Below are positions 26,031 to 36,308 of a DNA stretch of 64,000 nucleotides, piece after piece (within the stretch, counting starts at the first letter, position 1; each line of letters begins with the position of its first letter). The notes beneath the pieces are model-generated. The model worked only from the letters and a program-made list of their open reading frames with translations. It did not search any database and was not told the DNA's origin. Both the position numbers and the translations under genes were made by a program. This DNA is from Bacteroidota bacterium (GTDB lineage: Bacteria > Bacteroidota > Bacteroidia > Chitinophagales > LD1), in assembly GCA_947475165.1 (NCBI GenBank), contig CANJLD010000003.1, forward strand, positions 1 to 64,000. The letters are read 5' to 3'.

Positions 26031-27560
26031 TCAATCTATCTTAGTTCCAATATGCCTGAATTTCAAAACCAATGTTTCGTGTGCCTTAATCGTCAACAGA
26101 ATCTTCTCCTTCAATTTTTCATTATACCAACGATGTTGCCAAACATCATAAGCGGAAAGATCCGGATCAATTCGGAACAGATATTTTGACCCTGTTAATT
26201 CCTCCCTGCTGAATCCACGGTTTATATCATTTCTTGAATTATTAAAAACAGCCAAAACAAAAGAGTTATCACTTAAATTTTTCTTATAAACCCAAACTCC
26301 ATTCATTTTTGAAATCAATTTTGCCTGCTCACCTTTTTCATCCTGATTGATGGATATAATTTCAGAATTCAGTAAAATATTTTTTGTCGGTTCATTCATA
26401 CTACGCAAATCGCAACTGGATAGGAGAGGAGCGTTCAGTATACACCACAAACTCATGTGCGTTTGATATTCAAGGTCGCTCATGCCTTTGTATTTCCCTC
26501 CGCCACCGGTAGCTTTTCCGTTTCCGTAATTGCCTACAATCATCATGTCAGGGTCGTTCCAATGCCCGGGTCCCGCATATTTGTAAAGCTTAGTTTGCTT
26601 CTTTAAAATGCTTTTAAAACTTCCATACCAAAATGGTCCGCCATTCCAGGTATCGATAATGTCAGGAGTAGTGCGCCAGTAATTTCCGTCAACGCTTTCT
26701 CCCCATTCCCAGGGTTTAAACAAACCCCAGTTGCATATACTGTAAACAATACTGCGACCGCTACCTTTCAACGCATCGCCCATTTTTTTATAGCGGGCAA
26801 TGGCTTCTTTTTTCTTCCAAGGCACAAAACAGAAATCGTATTTCAATAAATCAACTCCCCATTCGGCATAGACTTTTGCATCAATCTCTTCATGTTGAAA
26901 GCCACCGAAACATTTGCCGCAGGTCTTATCTCCTGCATCGGAATAGATGCCCAACTTCAAACCTTTAGAATGCACATAATCGGACAACCATTTAATTCCA
27001 TTCGGAAATTTTTGTGGGTTCGCCACCGGGCTGCCATCCGATGCACGAGTTGAATCGTGCCAGTAATCATCCATGTTAATGTATTGGTAGCCGAGGTCGC
27101 GCATGCCGCTGCTGACCATCGCATCGGCAGTTTCCATTACTAACTTCTCGTCAAGTGTATTGGTAAAAACGTTCCAACTGTTCCAGCCCATTGGCGGAGT
27201 AAGACAAAGTTTATCGCCAATTTCAATTTTCAAGTTTTCTTCTGCTTTGCCCTTTGCGTTGGTGGCAGTAATCTTTACGGTGTAAGAGCCTTTCTGTATT
27301 ACGTTGCCTCGAATAATTCCATTTGACGCATCAATTCGCAACCCTGGCGGTAGATTTTCAGCAGTAAAATTAATTGGTCGCTCACCGGTGGCAGGAACCG
27401 TAAACAGAAATTCTGTATTCGGAAAGTTGCCCGTAATTTTTGCTCCGTGAAAAACAGGTGCGCCTTCGTAAAGAAGCGAGGTGTTTTGTGCATGAATTTG
27501 AAAAGAAAGAAGAACTGCGGCAAGAGAAAAGAAATATTTCATAAGGAGTTTATGTTTCAT
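26031..27560 (-). CDS. Alpha-galactosidase, GH27 family
   Basis: About 503-509 residues; the signal peptide MKYFFSLAAVLLSFQIHAQ starts at the second ATG (27542), while the upstream ATG (27560) adds six residues. A beta-rich putative Ig domain (about 25-115) precedes the GH27 barrel, which begins LTPPMGWNSWNVF. The nucleophile is the Asp in LLKYDFCFVPW, and the acid/base Asp lies in the later region that includes GHWNDPDMMIVGN. It removes terminal alpha-galactose from glycans. Likely periplasmic; the TonB receptor is divergent from it with 75-110 bp between. Confidence 0.9.
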   Translation of the reverse strand: MKHKLLMKYFFSLAAVLLSFQIHAQNTSLLYEGAPVFHGAKITGNFPNTEFLFTVPATGERPINFTAENLPPGLRIDASNGIIRGNVIQKGSYTVKITATNAKGKAEENLKIEIGDKLCLTPPMGWNSWNVFTNTLDEKLVMETADAMVSSGMRDLGYQYINMDDYWHDSTRASDGSPVANPQKFPNGIKWLSDYVHSKGLKLGIYSDAGDKTCGKCFGGFQHEEIDAKVYAEWGVDLLKYDFCFVPWKKKEAIARYKKMGDALKGSGRSIVYSICNWGLFKPWEWGESVDGNYWRTTPDIIDTWNGGPFWYGSFKSILKKQTKLYKYAGPGHWNDPDMMIVGNYGNGKATGGGGKYKGMSDLEYQTHMSLWCILNAPLLSSCDLRSMNEPTKNILLNSEIISINQDEKGEQAKLISKMNGVWVYKKNLSDNSFVLAVFNNSRNDINRGFSREELTGSKYLFRIDPDLSAYDVWQHRWYNEKLKEKILLTIKAHETLVLKFRHIGTKID

Positions 27561-27670
27561 GCAATATCGAACAAAATAAGCGTTTCATTTGTTGTTTTCT
27601 GCGTTACGATTAAAATTCCCCGATAAGTAGTTATATGTTTTTTCATTTGCGCCCTAAACTGAATTTTAGA

Positions 27671-30028
27671 ATGAGACAAAATGTTTTACTGGTTGCCCTG
27701 TGTTTTTTGTTTTCTGTTTCGTCCTTCTCTCAAAATAAATCGGCTTCTGAAAAAATAACCATCAGCGGAACTATTAAGGATGGAAAGACCGGTGAAGAAA
27801 TGATTGGTGCGACCATTATGCTGAAAGATACTATCGGCATTGGCGCTGTAACTAATGCTTACGGTTTCTATTCGCTCACTATTCCTGTTTCAAAAAATCA
27901 ATTGTTAGTTCGCTATATCGGTTATCAGGATTTTTCAATTACACTCGATTCACTCAAAAATCAGACTATTAGTGTTTCGCTTTTGCCCGCTTCTAAAACA
28001 TTAAATGAGGTAGAAATAAAAGCAAGAAAGAGTGACGAGAATATTACAACTGCTCAGGTAAGTGCCATTAAGTTAGACATGAAACAACTGGAGAAAATTC
28101 CGGTGTTGTTTGGCGAAAAAGATATTCTAAAAACAATTCAGTTATTGCCTGGTGTGCAACCGGCAAGCGAGGGCAACAGCGGTTTTTATGTACGCGGAAG
28201 CAGCAATGACCAGAATTTAGTTTTGTTGGATGAAGCACCGGTGTATAACGCTTCGCACTTGCTCGGTTTCTTTTCGGTGTTTAATAATGATGCCATTAAA
28301 GACGCTACGCTTTACAAAGGCAATATGCCCGCAGAATATGGCGGACGTTTGGCGAGTGTGTTGGACATAAAAATGAAAGAAGGCAATAGCAAAGAGTACG
28401 TAATTGGCGGAGGCATTGGCTTGATTTCTTCGCGCTTAAATATTGAAGGGCCGATAGTAAAAGACAAAGGTTCGTTTATTGTTACCGGTCGCAGAACTTA
28501 TGCAGATTTGTTTTTGAAATTATCGAAGAACCAAGCTTTGAAAAAGAGTGTTCTTTATTTCTATGATTTGAACTTGAAGGCAAACTATCGCATTGGCAAA
28601 CGCGATAGAATTTTCTTATCCGGTTATTTCGGGCAAGATAAATTCGGCTTTCAAGACCGGTTTAGTATTGTTTACGGAAATGCAACGGCCACACTCCGTT
28701 GGAACCATATTTTCAGCGATAAGCTTTTCTCCAACACTTCGTTTATCTACAACGAATTCAATTACACCATTGGAATTAACGTGGCGAACATTGATGTAAA
28801 GTCACAGATTCGCGATTTTAGTTTGAAGGAGGATTTGGACTACTACCTCAATTCAAAGAACAAATTGAAGTTCGGTTTCCTTACCACGTTTCACACCATT
28901 GTTCCCGGGCAAGTTGTTTCCAGCGACACTTCGCGCATCGGCAATATCTTCCTTGCAAAAAATTACGGATGGGAAAATAATGTGTACGCACAGCACGAAA
29001 TTTCGCTTTTGAACAAAGTGAACATCAACTATGGCGTGCGGCTCTCTGTTTTCAGTCAGGTTGGTCCGTCTAAGTATTTCAAATTTCCGGGCGATGGGGT
29101 GATTGATACTTTTCAGTTGAAGTTAGGTCAGTTCAACAAGACATATTTTAATGCCGAGCCTCGCGTTTCTGTAAGCTATAATTTTTTCAAGAACATGAGT
29201 TTTAAAGCGGCTTACTCACGCAACGTGCAGAATCTGCATCAACTATCTGCTACTACCAGTTCTGCCCCAACCGACCGTTGGATAATGACCAGCAATAACA
29301 CCAAGCCGCAAATTGTTGACCAGGTGAGTGCAGGTTATTTTGTGAACTTCCATAAAGATATGTTCGAGCTTTCGGTAGAAGGTTATTACAAGTGGATGCA
29401 GAATCAAATTGATTATGTAAATGGAGCAACACTTCGTGCTAACGAAACGGTAGAGAGCCAATTGCTGTACGGTGTTGGTAGAGCTTATGGCGCAGAATTT
29501 TTCTTTAAGAAGAAAGAAGGAAAGTTTACCGGTTGGGTGAGTTATACTATTGCGCGCAGCGAAAGAAAGTTTGTAGGCGTGAACAATACCACTTGGTTTC
29601 CATCGCGCTACGACCGCACACACGATTTGAGTATTGTTTTGATGTATGACATTACTCCGCGAATCAACGTTTCGGCAACATGGGTTTATTATACGGGCCT
29701 TGCGGCAACATTTGCAAGTGGCAAGTATTTTTTAGATGGACAGATTGTTCCGTATTACGGGCCCAGAAACGAGGATAGATTTCCTGCTTATCACCGGTTA
29801 GATATTGGAGCTACTTTCGTTTTGAAGAAACGCAAAACATGGGAGCATGATTTGAACCTTAGCGTTTATAATTTGTATGCGCGTAAAAATGCTTACTCTA
29901 TAGATCTTAATGCAGATAAATCTAACGGAATTGTTTTTGCTGAGAAAACATATCTGTTCCGTATAGTTCCGTCTATCACTTACAATTTCAAGTTCAGTTT
30001 TTCACCGATAAAGAAGAAAGCAAAATGA
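27671..30028 (+). CDS. TonB-dependent receptor with carboxypeptidase-like regulatory domain
   Basis: About 785 residues. Signal peptide (1-20), a CarboxypepD_reg-like beta domain (about 30-110, ISGTIKDGKTGEEMIGATI), a plug (about 120-230, with VPVLFGEKDILKTIQLLPGV and GFYVRGSSNDQNLVLLDEAP) and a 22-strand barrel. It imports an unknown ligand across the outer membrane using TonB. ATG 27671 starts the signal peptide and is preferred to 27635. It overlaps the DUF4249 gene by 4 bp, the usual partner pair. Confidence 0.92.
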   Translation: MRQNVLLVALCFLFSVSSFSQNKSASEKITISGTIKDGKTGEEMIGATIMLKDTIGIGAVTNAYGFYSLTIPVSKNQLLVRYIGYQDFSITLDSLKNQTISVSLLPASKTLNEVEIKARKSDENITTAQVSAIKLDMKQLEKIPVLFGEKDILKTIQLLPGVQPASEGNSGFYVRGSSNDQNLVLLDEAPVYNASHLLGFFSVFNNDAIKDATLYKGNMPAEYGGRLASVLDIKMKEGNSKEYVIGGGIGLISSRLNIEGPIVKDKGSFIVTGRRTYADLFLKLSKNQALKKSVLYFYDLNLKANYRIGKRDRIFLSGYFGQDKFGFQDRFSIVYGNATATLRWNHIFSDKLFSNTSFIYNEFNYTIGINVANIDVKSQIRDFSLKEDLDYYLNSKNKLKFGFLTTFHTIVPGQVVSSDTSRIGNIFLAKNYGWENNVYAQHEISLLNKVNINYGVRLSVFSQVGPSKYFKFPGDGVIDTFQLKLGQFNKTYFNAEPRVSVSYNFFKNMSFKAAYSRNVQNLHQLSATTSSAPTDRWIMTSNNTKPQIVDQVSAGYFVNFHKDMFELSVEGYYKWMQNQIDYVNGATLRANETVESQLLYGVGRAYGAEFFFKKKEGKFTGWVSYTIARSERKFVGVNNTTWFPSRYDRTHDLSIVLMYDITPRINVSATWVYYTGLAATFASGKYFLDGQIVPYYGPRNEDRFPAYHRLDIGATFVLKKRKTWEHDLNLSVYNLYARKNAYSIDLNADKSNGIVFAEKTYLFRIVPSITYNFKFSFSPIKKKAK

Positions 30029-30825
30029 GAAGTATAAATATTTTAAGAAGCGTGTTTGTAATTGCCATAGCTGCGGCTATCAATTCGTCATGCACCGAAA
30101 AAATTAATTTGAAGCTGAATAATTCAGAGCCGAAAGTTGTAATTGAAGGAAACATAAGCGATGAGCCTGGACCATATTTCGTAGGCGTTACCAAGTCGAG
30201 ATTATACAGCGATAGCAATATACTTGTTGTAGTGCCTTCAGCACTGGTTATTATCAGCGATGATGCCGGTAATGCAGATACACTTACTGAAACTGCTTTT
30301 GCCGGTTTGTATCAAACCAATTTTATACAAGGCACTATTGGCAGAACATACAAGTTAAGTGTAACTGCTGAAGGAACTACTTACGTTAGCATTTGTAAAA
30401 TGCAGGCTCCGGTAGATATTGACAGCATTGTGCTTTCTACCGAAACCGAGTTTAATGGTGATTTAGATAATGAAGCCGATATTGAAGTGCGCGACCCCTT
30501 AGGTGTTGCCAATTATTATCGAGTGGTTTCTTATACCAATGGCAAAAGGAGTACAGGCTTTAGTGTTCATCGCGATAGATTGTGGGATGGCAAACTTCGT
30601 TCTTTCAATGTTCCTGATGATGATTATGAAGTAGGCGATACGCTGCGTGTAGATTTATGGAGCATTGATGAACACGTCTACACTTATTTCGACCAGTTTG
30701 ACCAAAATCAAAATAATTTTGGCGCACCGGCAGCACCCGCAAACCCCGATGCAATATTTACTCCCGCTACATTGGGGTATTTCAGCGCACATTCGGTAAA
30801 GAGTAAAACGGTAATTATTCCTTAA
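30025..30825 (+). CDS. DUF4249 family outer membrane lipoprotein
   Basis: 266 residues with a lipoprotein signal ending INSSC (Cys23), then beta-rich sequence with KVVIEGNISDEPGPYFVGVTKS typical of DUF4249. This family is normally encoded right after a TonB receptor with a carboxypeptidase-like domain and probably forms the surface lid or binding partner of it. Its end overlaps the convergent cytochrome-like gene by 11 bp. Confidence 0.88.
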   Translation: MRSINILRSVFVIAIAAAINSSCTEKINLKLNNSEPKVVIEGNISDEPGPYFVGVTKSRLYSDSNILVVVPSALVIISDDAGNADTLTETAFAGLYQTNFIQGTIGRTYKLSVTAEGTTYVSICKMQAPVDIDSIVLSTETEFNGDLDNEADIEVRDPLGVANYYRVVSYTNGKRSTGFSVHRDRLWDGKLRSFNVPDDDYEVGDTLRVDLWSIDEHVYTYFDQFDQNQNNFGAPAAPANPDAIFTPATLGYFSAHSVKSKTVIIP

Positions 30826-31222
30826 AAAGGCTTTTCTCAATCACCTGAATGGGTCCAGGGCATTCTTGCTTATGGCAGGTAACGCAACTACTCACCATCA
30901 GGTTGAATGAAACAACTCTCTCGGAGGAATCATTGGTGGAATTGTAAACATCCAGTTTTTGAAAGAAATTGCGAACATATTTTTCATGTTCGTTTACTAA
31001 TTTTTTGCCTGCAGTAATTTTAGCCTTGCTTACTTTTTGCAAATTGGTTGGGAAAGGCAAAGCAGTTTGGTTGTTTTCAATTTGCTTTTTCTCCTGCTGA
31101 ATGTAAGCAAGCATCTGTTTCATCAACTTCGCTAATTCGCTTGGTTTATCGGTTACAAAAGAGGATTGGGAAATTGTTACAACGAAAACAAGAAATAGGA
31201 TAAAACTGCTTTTTACTTTCAT
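30815..31222 (-). CDS. Small periplasmic c-type cytochrome-like protein
   Basis: 135 residues: signal peptide (about 1-22), a helical middle (LAKLMKQMLAYIQQEKKQIEN) and one haem-attachment site CVTCHKQECPGP near the C-terminus. The late CxxCH and the helical lead are like cytochrome c'-type or DUF-like small cytochromes. It starts a minus-strand group but is separated by only 12 bp from the NADP-binding gene upstream of it, so it may be the last gene of that operon. Confidence 0.7.
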   Translation of the reverse strand: MKVKSSFILFLVFVVTISQSSFVTDKPSELAKLMKQMLAYIQQEKKQIENNQTALPFPTNLQKVSKAKITAGKKLVNEHEKYVRNFFQKLDVYNSTNDSSERVVSFNLMVSSCVTCHKQECPGPIQVIEKSLFKE

Positions 31223-31234
31223 GCATGTATAGCT

Positions 31235-31849
31235 CTATCGCTTTATTAATTTGAAAATCATTTCTCTTCCTTGCCCTTGCATCATCGCTAGGTTAATCCA
31301 CGATAGTGCGAACTGTTCGAGCAAAGCCACTTTATCATCCCCACCAAAATTGTAGCAGTTTTCAAAACCTGCATCAATGGAAAGTTGTTTAGCAACTTCT
31401 TTTGCGCGTTCGCTGGTGCCTGCCGTATACATATCGGCTATAGTTTCGTTAAAATTGGTGTCTGCCATTACATTAAAGCCAACGCTGTTAAAACACTTTA
31501 CAATCTCAGCACTTGTTGCCAAAGCTTTCAGCGCTTCAAAACTGTTATTAAAACCATCCGGTTTTGTGCGAACGCTGTTCATGGCATCAATAATTACTTT
31601 GCCGGAAACATTGCCCATCAACTTTACAATATCCGCTGTGGCCTGAGGAACTGCAGCTATCAGAATTACATCAGATTTTTTTACAGCTTCTTCAATTTCA
31701 GCAACTGAAATATTTTTTTCATCCAACAGCTCTTTTCCTTTAAACTCAGTTGTGTTGCGAACACCTAACGTAACCCGGTGCCCTGCCCGAGCCCATTTGC
31801 GAGCCAATGCCCCGCCTACATTTCCTGTTCCAATAACTGCAATTTTCAT
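31235..31849 (-). CDS. NADP(H)-binding reductase, F420-dependent NADP oxidoreductase-like
   Basis: 204 residues. The dinucleotide loop is IGTGNVGGALARKWARAGH at residues 6-24; the rest (VIIDAMNSVRTKPDGF, IVKCFNSVGF) matches the NADP oxidoreductase coenzyme-F420-dependent fold. As F420 is not usual in this phylum, a different hydride partner is more likely. Lies in the minus-strand run carbonic anhydrase, this gene, cytochrome-like gene with 11-12 bp gaps. Confidence 0.8.
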   Translation of the reverse strand: MKIAVIGTGNVGGALARKWARAGHRVTLGVRNTTEFKGKELLDEKNISVAEIEEAVKKSDVILIAAVPQATADIVKLMGNVSGKVIIDAMNSVRTKPDGFNNSFEALKALATSAEIVKCFNSVGFNVMADTNFNETIADMYTAGTSERAKEVAKQLSIDAGFENCYNFGGDDKVALLEQFALSWINLAMMQGQGREMIFKLIKR

Positions 31850-31860
31850 TTTCTTTCGAT

Positions 31861-32490
31861 TTAAATTATTCTGTATATCTCCATTATCTCCGCTAAGATT
31901 TTCGGAAAATCAATTTTTAAGTCAATTAGTTTCCCGCTGTGTACATCAAATACCCAACCGTGCACAGAAAGCCCTCGCTCTTTGTATGCCTGCTGCACTA
32001 CCGCAGTTTTTATCAAATTCACACATTGCTCCTGAACGTTCAATTCCACTAACCGGTTATACCTTTCACCTTCATCGGTAAGGTTATTCAACTCGGTTTT
32101 ATGCAGGCGATAAACGTCACGTATATTCCTCAACCACGGATTTAGAATTCCTAAATCGCTGGATTGCATAGCCGCTTTTACGCCTCCACAAAAATAATGT
32201 CCGCATACTACAACCTGCTTTACTTTCAGATGACGAATAGCATAATTAACTACTGACATCACATTCATGTCAATGCTGATGACCATATTGGCTATGTTTC
32301 GGTGGACAAACACTTCTCCGGGTTGCACACCCATCAGGTCTTCGGCTGTTACCCGGCTATCGGAGCAGCCTATGTAAAGTATTTCAGGAGCTTGCCCTTT
32401 TGCAAGTTGTTCAAAATAGCCGGGGTCGAGAGTTAACTTCTGCTCTATCCAGTGGGCGTTGTTTTCAAATATCTTGTCGAAGGTGCTCAT
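31861..32490 (-). CDS. Beta-class carbonic anhydrase
   Basis: 209 residues, normal size. Zinc ligands C42 and D44 in CSDSR, H98 and C101 in CGHYFCGG are all present, with the catalytic Asp/Arg pair in CSDSR. It interconverts CO2 and bicarbonate. It lies 13 bp after the bestrophin gene on the same strand; pairing of a bestrophin-type anion channel with carbonic anhydrase suggests bicarbonate handling. Confidence 0.94.
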   Translation of the reverse strand: MSTFDKIFENNAHWIEQKLTLDPGYFEQLAKGQAPEILYIGCSDSRVTAEDLMGVQPGEVFVHRNIANMVISIDMNVMSVVNYAIRHLKVKQVVVCGHYFCGGVKAAMQSSDLGILNPWLRNIRDVYRLHKTELNNLTDEGERYNRLVELNVQEQCVNLIKTAVVQQAYKERGLSVHGWVFDVHSGKLIDLKIDFPKILAEIMEIYRII

Positions 32491-32503
32491 AGTTTATTAT
32501 TTT

Positions 32504-33526
32504 CTAAACAAGAATATTGTTTTCCGGTTTAAGCGGTTTCGGAATATCAATTTCGTTAAGCATTTCACGAAGATCAATCTCTATCGTCCGACTGATGGCT
32601 GTTATTGGCACATCGTTCGCGCTTCCCTCAAAAGGACTTTCGGAAGACTCGCCAATTTTTTCCATCGTTGTAAAAATCCAACCAGCTAAAGCGCTAAATG
32701 GAATATTCAGCCAAACTAAATTGTGGCCGAATTTTTCAAATTCGGGCAGCATGCCCAGCGGAAGCAAGATGGCAAAAATGCTGATAAACCATAAATTCAG
32801 AGTAGCGTACTGTCGTGGATAAGGGAAATTTTTAATCCGCTCCGAAGCCCCTTGTTGATTTAGAAATTCAGCTAAAATCTTTTCCAGTTCCATGTGCCGA
32901 AAATCCTCAATCAAACCTGCTTCGTGAATTTCTCTTAAGTGGGCAGACTGCAAGGCTATAATCTGCGCGGCCTTATTTGACTTGGTGATTATCAGTTTAA
33001 ATTCTTCTTTGGTCATCATAGGCCTTAACGCATCTTCTACTTTGCCCTCCTGTTCTTCTACTCTAAACCATTTGTTTTTATACTCCTGGTTATGCGGTTT
33101 GTAAATGGCTTCCCATGCTCTTGGTTCGCGCAATTGATAGCGAAGGGCAGTGAGCCAGGCAAAGTGCCGGTAAAATAATTGTCGGTGAACTTCTTGCAGC
33201 TCCTTTTCCGAAACAGGGTTCTTGGCATGCTTTGCCGTTACATAATCTTTCACCATGATACCCCAAATCCTGCTGCCATTGAGTATCGCTCCCCAAATTT
33301 TGCGAGCTTCCCACAGCCGGTCATAGGAGGCATTGTTTTTAAAACTGACCAGGAATGCTACCGAGGTTCCCAAAAGAGCAATAGGCAGCCACGGCAATCC
33401 CAGCCATGTCCAATCCAGCAAAATGTAAAGCGAAGTGGGCACAGCCGCCACCAAAAGATGGAGATAAATGTCCTTTCGGGTCCAAAATATTACTTCCTGA
33501 AAAGTGAAGTTTTTTCCTGCGTGCAT
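32504..33526 (-). CDS. Bestrophin family anion channel
   Basis: 340 residues with four main membrane helices and the bestrophin/UPF0187 pattern: FKNNASYDRLWEARKIWG after the first helices, and GWIFTTMEKIGESSESPFEG near the C-terminus. Bacterial members conduct ions as pentamers. First gene of the minus-strand set with carbonic anhydrase. Confidence 0.88.
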   Translation of the reverse strand: MHAGKNFTFQEVIFWTRKDIYLHLLVAAVPTSLYILLDWTWLGLPWLPIALLGTSVAFLVSFKNNASYDRLWEARKIWGAILNGSRIWGIMVKDYVTAKHAKNPVSEKELQEVHRQLFYRHFAWLTALRYQLREPRAWEAIYKPHNQEYKNKWFRVEEQEGKVEDALRPMMTKEEFKLIITKSNKAAQIIALQSAHLREIHEAGLIEDFRHMELEKILAEFLNQQGASERIKNFPYPRQYATLNLWFISIFAILLPLGMLPEFEKFGHNLVWLNIPFSALAGWIFTTMEKIGESSESPFEGSANDVPITAISRTIEIDLREMLNEIDIPKPLKPENNILV

Positions 33527-33625
33527 AGGGTGTGATTGATAGCCAAGTTATAAGAAAGTGTGTGATGGCGATGTGGAGCAAATATGGGCTAGAAAATTAC
33601 TTTTACAAAAATAAAATTCAGCCTA

Positions 33626-35296
33626 ATGAATCATCTTCAACCCATTGACTACGCGGTTTTTCTTTTCTATTTTTTAGTGGTTGCCGGTTATGGCTTATGG
33701 ATTTACCAACGCAAGAAAAAAGCGAACGTAGATTCTAAAGATTATTTTTTGGCAGAAGGTTCGCTTACTTGGTGGGCAATAGGTGCATCGTTGATTGCAT
33801 CCAATATTTCTGCTGAACAATTTATTGGCATGAGCGGTGCAGGTTTTAAACTCGGTTTAGCCGTAGCAAGTTACGAATGGATGGCAGCAGCAACACTTAT
33901 CATCGTGGCAGTTTTCTTTATGCCGGTGTATTTGAAAAACAAAATTTACACCATGCCGCAGTTTTTAAGCACGCGTTACAACGGCACAGTAGCCATGATT
34001 ATGGCGGTGTTTTGGTTGTTGCTTTATGTGGTGGTGAATCTAACTTCCATTTTATTCCTGGGTGCACTGGCTATATCAAGCATTTCCGGATTAAGTTTGA
34101 ATTTATGCATGTATTGTCTGGCAGTATTCGCCATATTTATTACGCTAGGCGGCATGAAGGTGATTGGCTTTACTGATGTAATTCAGGTTTTCTTTTTGGT
34201 GTTGGGCGGATTGGTTACAACCTATCTTGCATTAAATTTAGTAGCAGAAAAATTCGGCACTACTGGCGTAATGAATGGTTTTCATTTAATGACACAACAT
34301 GCCGGTGACCACTTTCACATGATATTAAAACGCGATAACCCGAGTTATCTTGATTTACCCGGGTTGACCGTATTACTTGGAGGAATGTGGATTGCCAATT
34401 TTAGTTACTGGGGCTGCAATCAATACATAACGCAACGCGCACTTGGTGCCGATTTACCAACTGCACGAAACGGAATTTTATTCGCTGCATTCTTGAAGTT
34501 ATTGATGCCCGTGATTGTAGTACTGCCCGGCATTGCTGCATTTGTTCTGTATCAGCAAGGAAGTTTTCAAACTGAATTACTAAATGCAGATGGAGTGATT
34601 GCGGGCGACAGAGCTTATCCTGTATTATTAAATCTGCTTCCGGCAGGTTTAAAAGGTTTAAGTTTTGCAGCGCTCACAGCGGCTATTGTTGCCTCATTGG
34701 CGGGCAAGACAAATTCAATTGCTACCATTTTCACATTAGATATTTATAAAAAGGTGCTGAACAAAAATGCTGATGAAAATAAACAGGTTCAAATTGGGAA
34801 AATAGTTGTGGTTGCTGCTATGCTCATTGCGGTTTTCATTGCACCGCATTTGGGTATTGATAAGGGAGGACTTAATTACATTCAGGAATACACAGGCTTT
34901 GTTAGTCCCGGCATATTTGCCATGTTCATAATGGGTTTCTTTTGGAAGAAGACAACATCAAACGCGGCTTTATTTGCTACCATTGACGGATTTCTTTTTT
35001 CTGTGCTGCTGAAGTTCTTACCGGGTATGGTAGATTTATCCTCTCTCGCGTCAATCGGCTTTTCGAAAGCAAATACAACGGGCATTTTTGAAATTCCATT
35101 TCTAGACAGAATGGGAATTGTATTTGCGCTTTGCATAGCCGGCATGTTTATCATCAGCATGATTGAAAATGCGGATGGAAAGAAATCGCACGCACTTGAA
35201 GTAGACACCACCCTCTTTAAAGTTTCCAATTCGTTCCTGGTTGGCTCGCTGATTATTTGCGGATTGCTGGTAGCTCTTTACACTATGTTTTGGTAG
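33626..35296 (+). CDS. Sodium/solute symporter (SSS family, SGLT-like)
   Basis: 556 residues with about 14 membrane helices. Family marks: LAEGSLTWWAIGASLIASNISAEQ with the sodium-site serines, MPQFLSTRYN, and GMWIANFSYWGCNQYITQRAL. The SGLT-like features suggest uptake of a sugar with sodium. Neighbouring glycosidases (GH27, GH92) fit sugar use. Divergent from bestrophin. Confidence 0.9.
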   Translation: MNHLQPIDYAVFLFYFLVVAGYGLWIYQRKKKANVDSKDYFLAEGSLTWWAIGASLIASNISAEQFIGMSGAGFKLGLAVASYEWMAAATLIIVAVFFMPVYLKNKIYTMPQFLSTRYNGTVAMIMAVFWLLLYVVVNLTSILFLGALAISSISGLSLNLCMYCLAVFAIFITLGGMKVIGFTDVIQVFFLVLGGLVTTYLALNLVAEKFGTTGVMNGFHLMTQHAGDHFHMILKRDNPSYLDLPGLTVLLGGMWIANFSYWGCNQYITQRALGADLPTARNGILFAAFLKLLMPVIVVLPGIAAFVLYQQGSFQTELLNADGVIAGDRAYPVLLNLLPAGLKGLSFAALTAAIVASLAGKTNSIATIFTLDIYKKVLNKNADENKQVQIGKIVVVAAMLIAVFIAPHLGIDKGGLNYIQEYTGFVSPGIFAMFIMGFFWKKTTSNAALFATIDGFLFSVLLKFLPGMVDLSSLASIGFSKANTTGIFEIPFLDRMGIVFALCIAGMFIISMIENADGKKSHALEVDTTLFKVSNSFLVGSLIICGLLVALYTMFW

Positions 35297-35326
35297 AATA
35301 ATTTTAATCCATTTAAAACACCACAA

Positions 35327-35653
35327 ATGAAATACGTCCTTCTCTACACCGCCATTATCGCCAACATTTTGACCAATGTAGGTTTTAACTTCTCTGCCAT
35401 TTACGATAAAGAGCCTGTGAAAAAATGGGGTTACCTTGCCATTGGCTTGGTGTTCGGTTTAATCAATTCGGTATTGTTTACCGAATCATTAAAAACAGTG
35501 CCGCTGCATATAGCCAGTGCCGTTTTCTTTTCCATCACCATTATCGGCTTGTTCTTAGTGTCTCATTTTTATTTTCATGAACCGGTTTCTACCAAGCAAA
35601 TAGCCGGAGTATTTGTAATTGTAGGTGGAGTGGTATTGGTATCTATGAAATAA
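35327..35653 (+). CDS. Small multidrug resistance (SMR)-like transporter
   Basis: 108 residues, four membrane helices. It lacks the EmrE-like N-terminal glutamate in the usual context, but the last helices (FHEPVSTKQIAGVFVIVGGVVLVS) fit the DMT/SMR fold. Likely works as a dimer; substrate unknown. It is followed 4 bp later by a fatty-acid-hydroxylase family gene. Confidence 0.75.
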   Translation: MKYVLLYTAIIANILTNVGFNFSAIYDKEPVKKWGYLAIGLVFGLINSVLFTESLKTVPLHIASAVFFSITIIGLFLVSHFYFHEPVSTKQIAGVFVIVGGVVLVSMK

Positions 35654-35657
35654 TTAC

Positions 35658-36305
35658 ATGCAGACCGTCATCACCTTTCGGGAAAGGTTTCGTGAAGAAA
35701 ACATCAGGAAGAGCTATTCCGGTAAGTTGCATTTTGTTTTCATCACGCTCTGGTGCCTTTCAGGCATTACGGTGTGTGCTTTAAATATTCATCAACCCAC
35801 CTGGAAACAGTTGCTGATTATTCCCATCACTTTTCTCTACACCAATCTTTTTGAATACATCGGTCACCGGTTTCCGATGCATCATCGCTATAATTTATTA
35901 AAGCCTGTGTTCAAGCGTCACACCTTGCAACATCATCATTTCTTCACGAACGAACACATGAATTGCGACAGCGTGAACGATTTTAAAATCATTCTCTTTC
36001 CTCCGGTGTTGCTCATATTCTTCTCGTTGTTTTTTGTACTCCCTATTTTCGCATTGATTTATTATTTCTTCTCGCTCAACGCTGCGCTGTTATATGTGGC
36101 CACTACGCTCGCTTATTATCTGAATTACGAATGGCTTCATCTTGCCTATCATTTGCCTGAAACACATTTCATTTATCATATCCCTTTTCTTAAAAGATTA
36201 AGAAGGCTACACCACAACCATCACGACCATAAAATGATGGACAAATACAATTTCAATATTTCGTATCCTGTTTTCGATTTTATTTTCGGTTCTTTGAAAA
36301 AATAA
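35658..36305 (+). CDS. Fatty acid hydroxylase superfamily membrane protein
   Basis: 215 residues with about four helices and the histidine boxes of the di-iron membrane hydroxylase superfamily: GHRFPMHH, HTLQHHHFF, HLAYHLPETH and HHNHHDHK. The enzyme class hydroxylates or desaturates lipids using oxygen. It starts 4 bp after the SMR gene and is followed by a second, dissimilar member, so the two may act on the same lipid. Confidence 0.8.
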   Translation: MQTVITFRERFREENIRKSYSGKLHFVFITLWCLSGITVCALNIHQPTWKQLLIIPITFLYTNLFEYIGHRFPMHHRYNLLKPVFKRHTLQHHHFFTNEHMNCDSVNDFKIILFPPVLLIFFSLFFVLPIFALIYYFFSLNAALLYVATTLAYYLNYEWLHLAYHLPETHFIYHIPFLKRLRRLHHNHHDHKMMDKYNFNISYPVFDFIFGSLKK

Positions 36306-36308
36306 ATC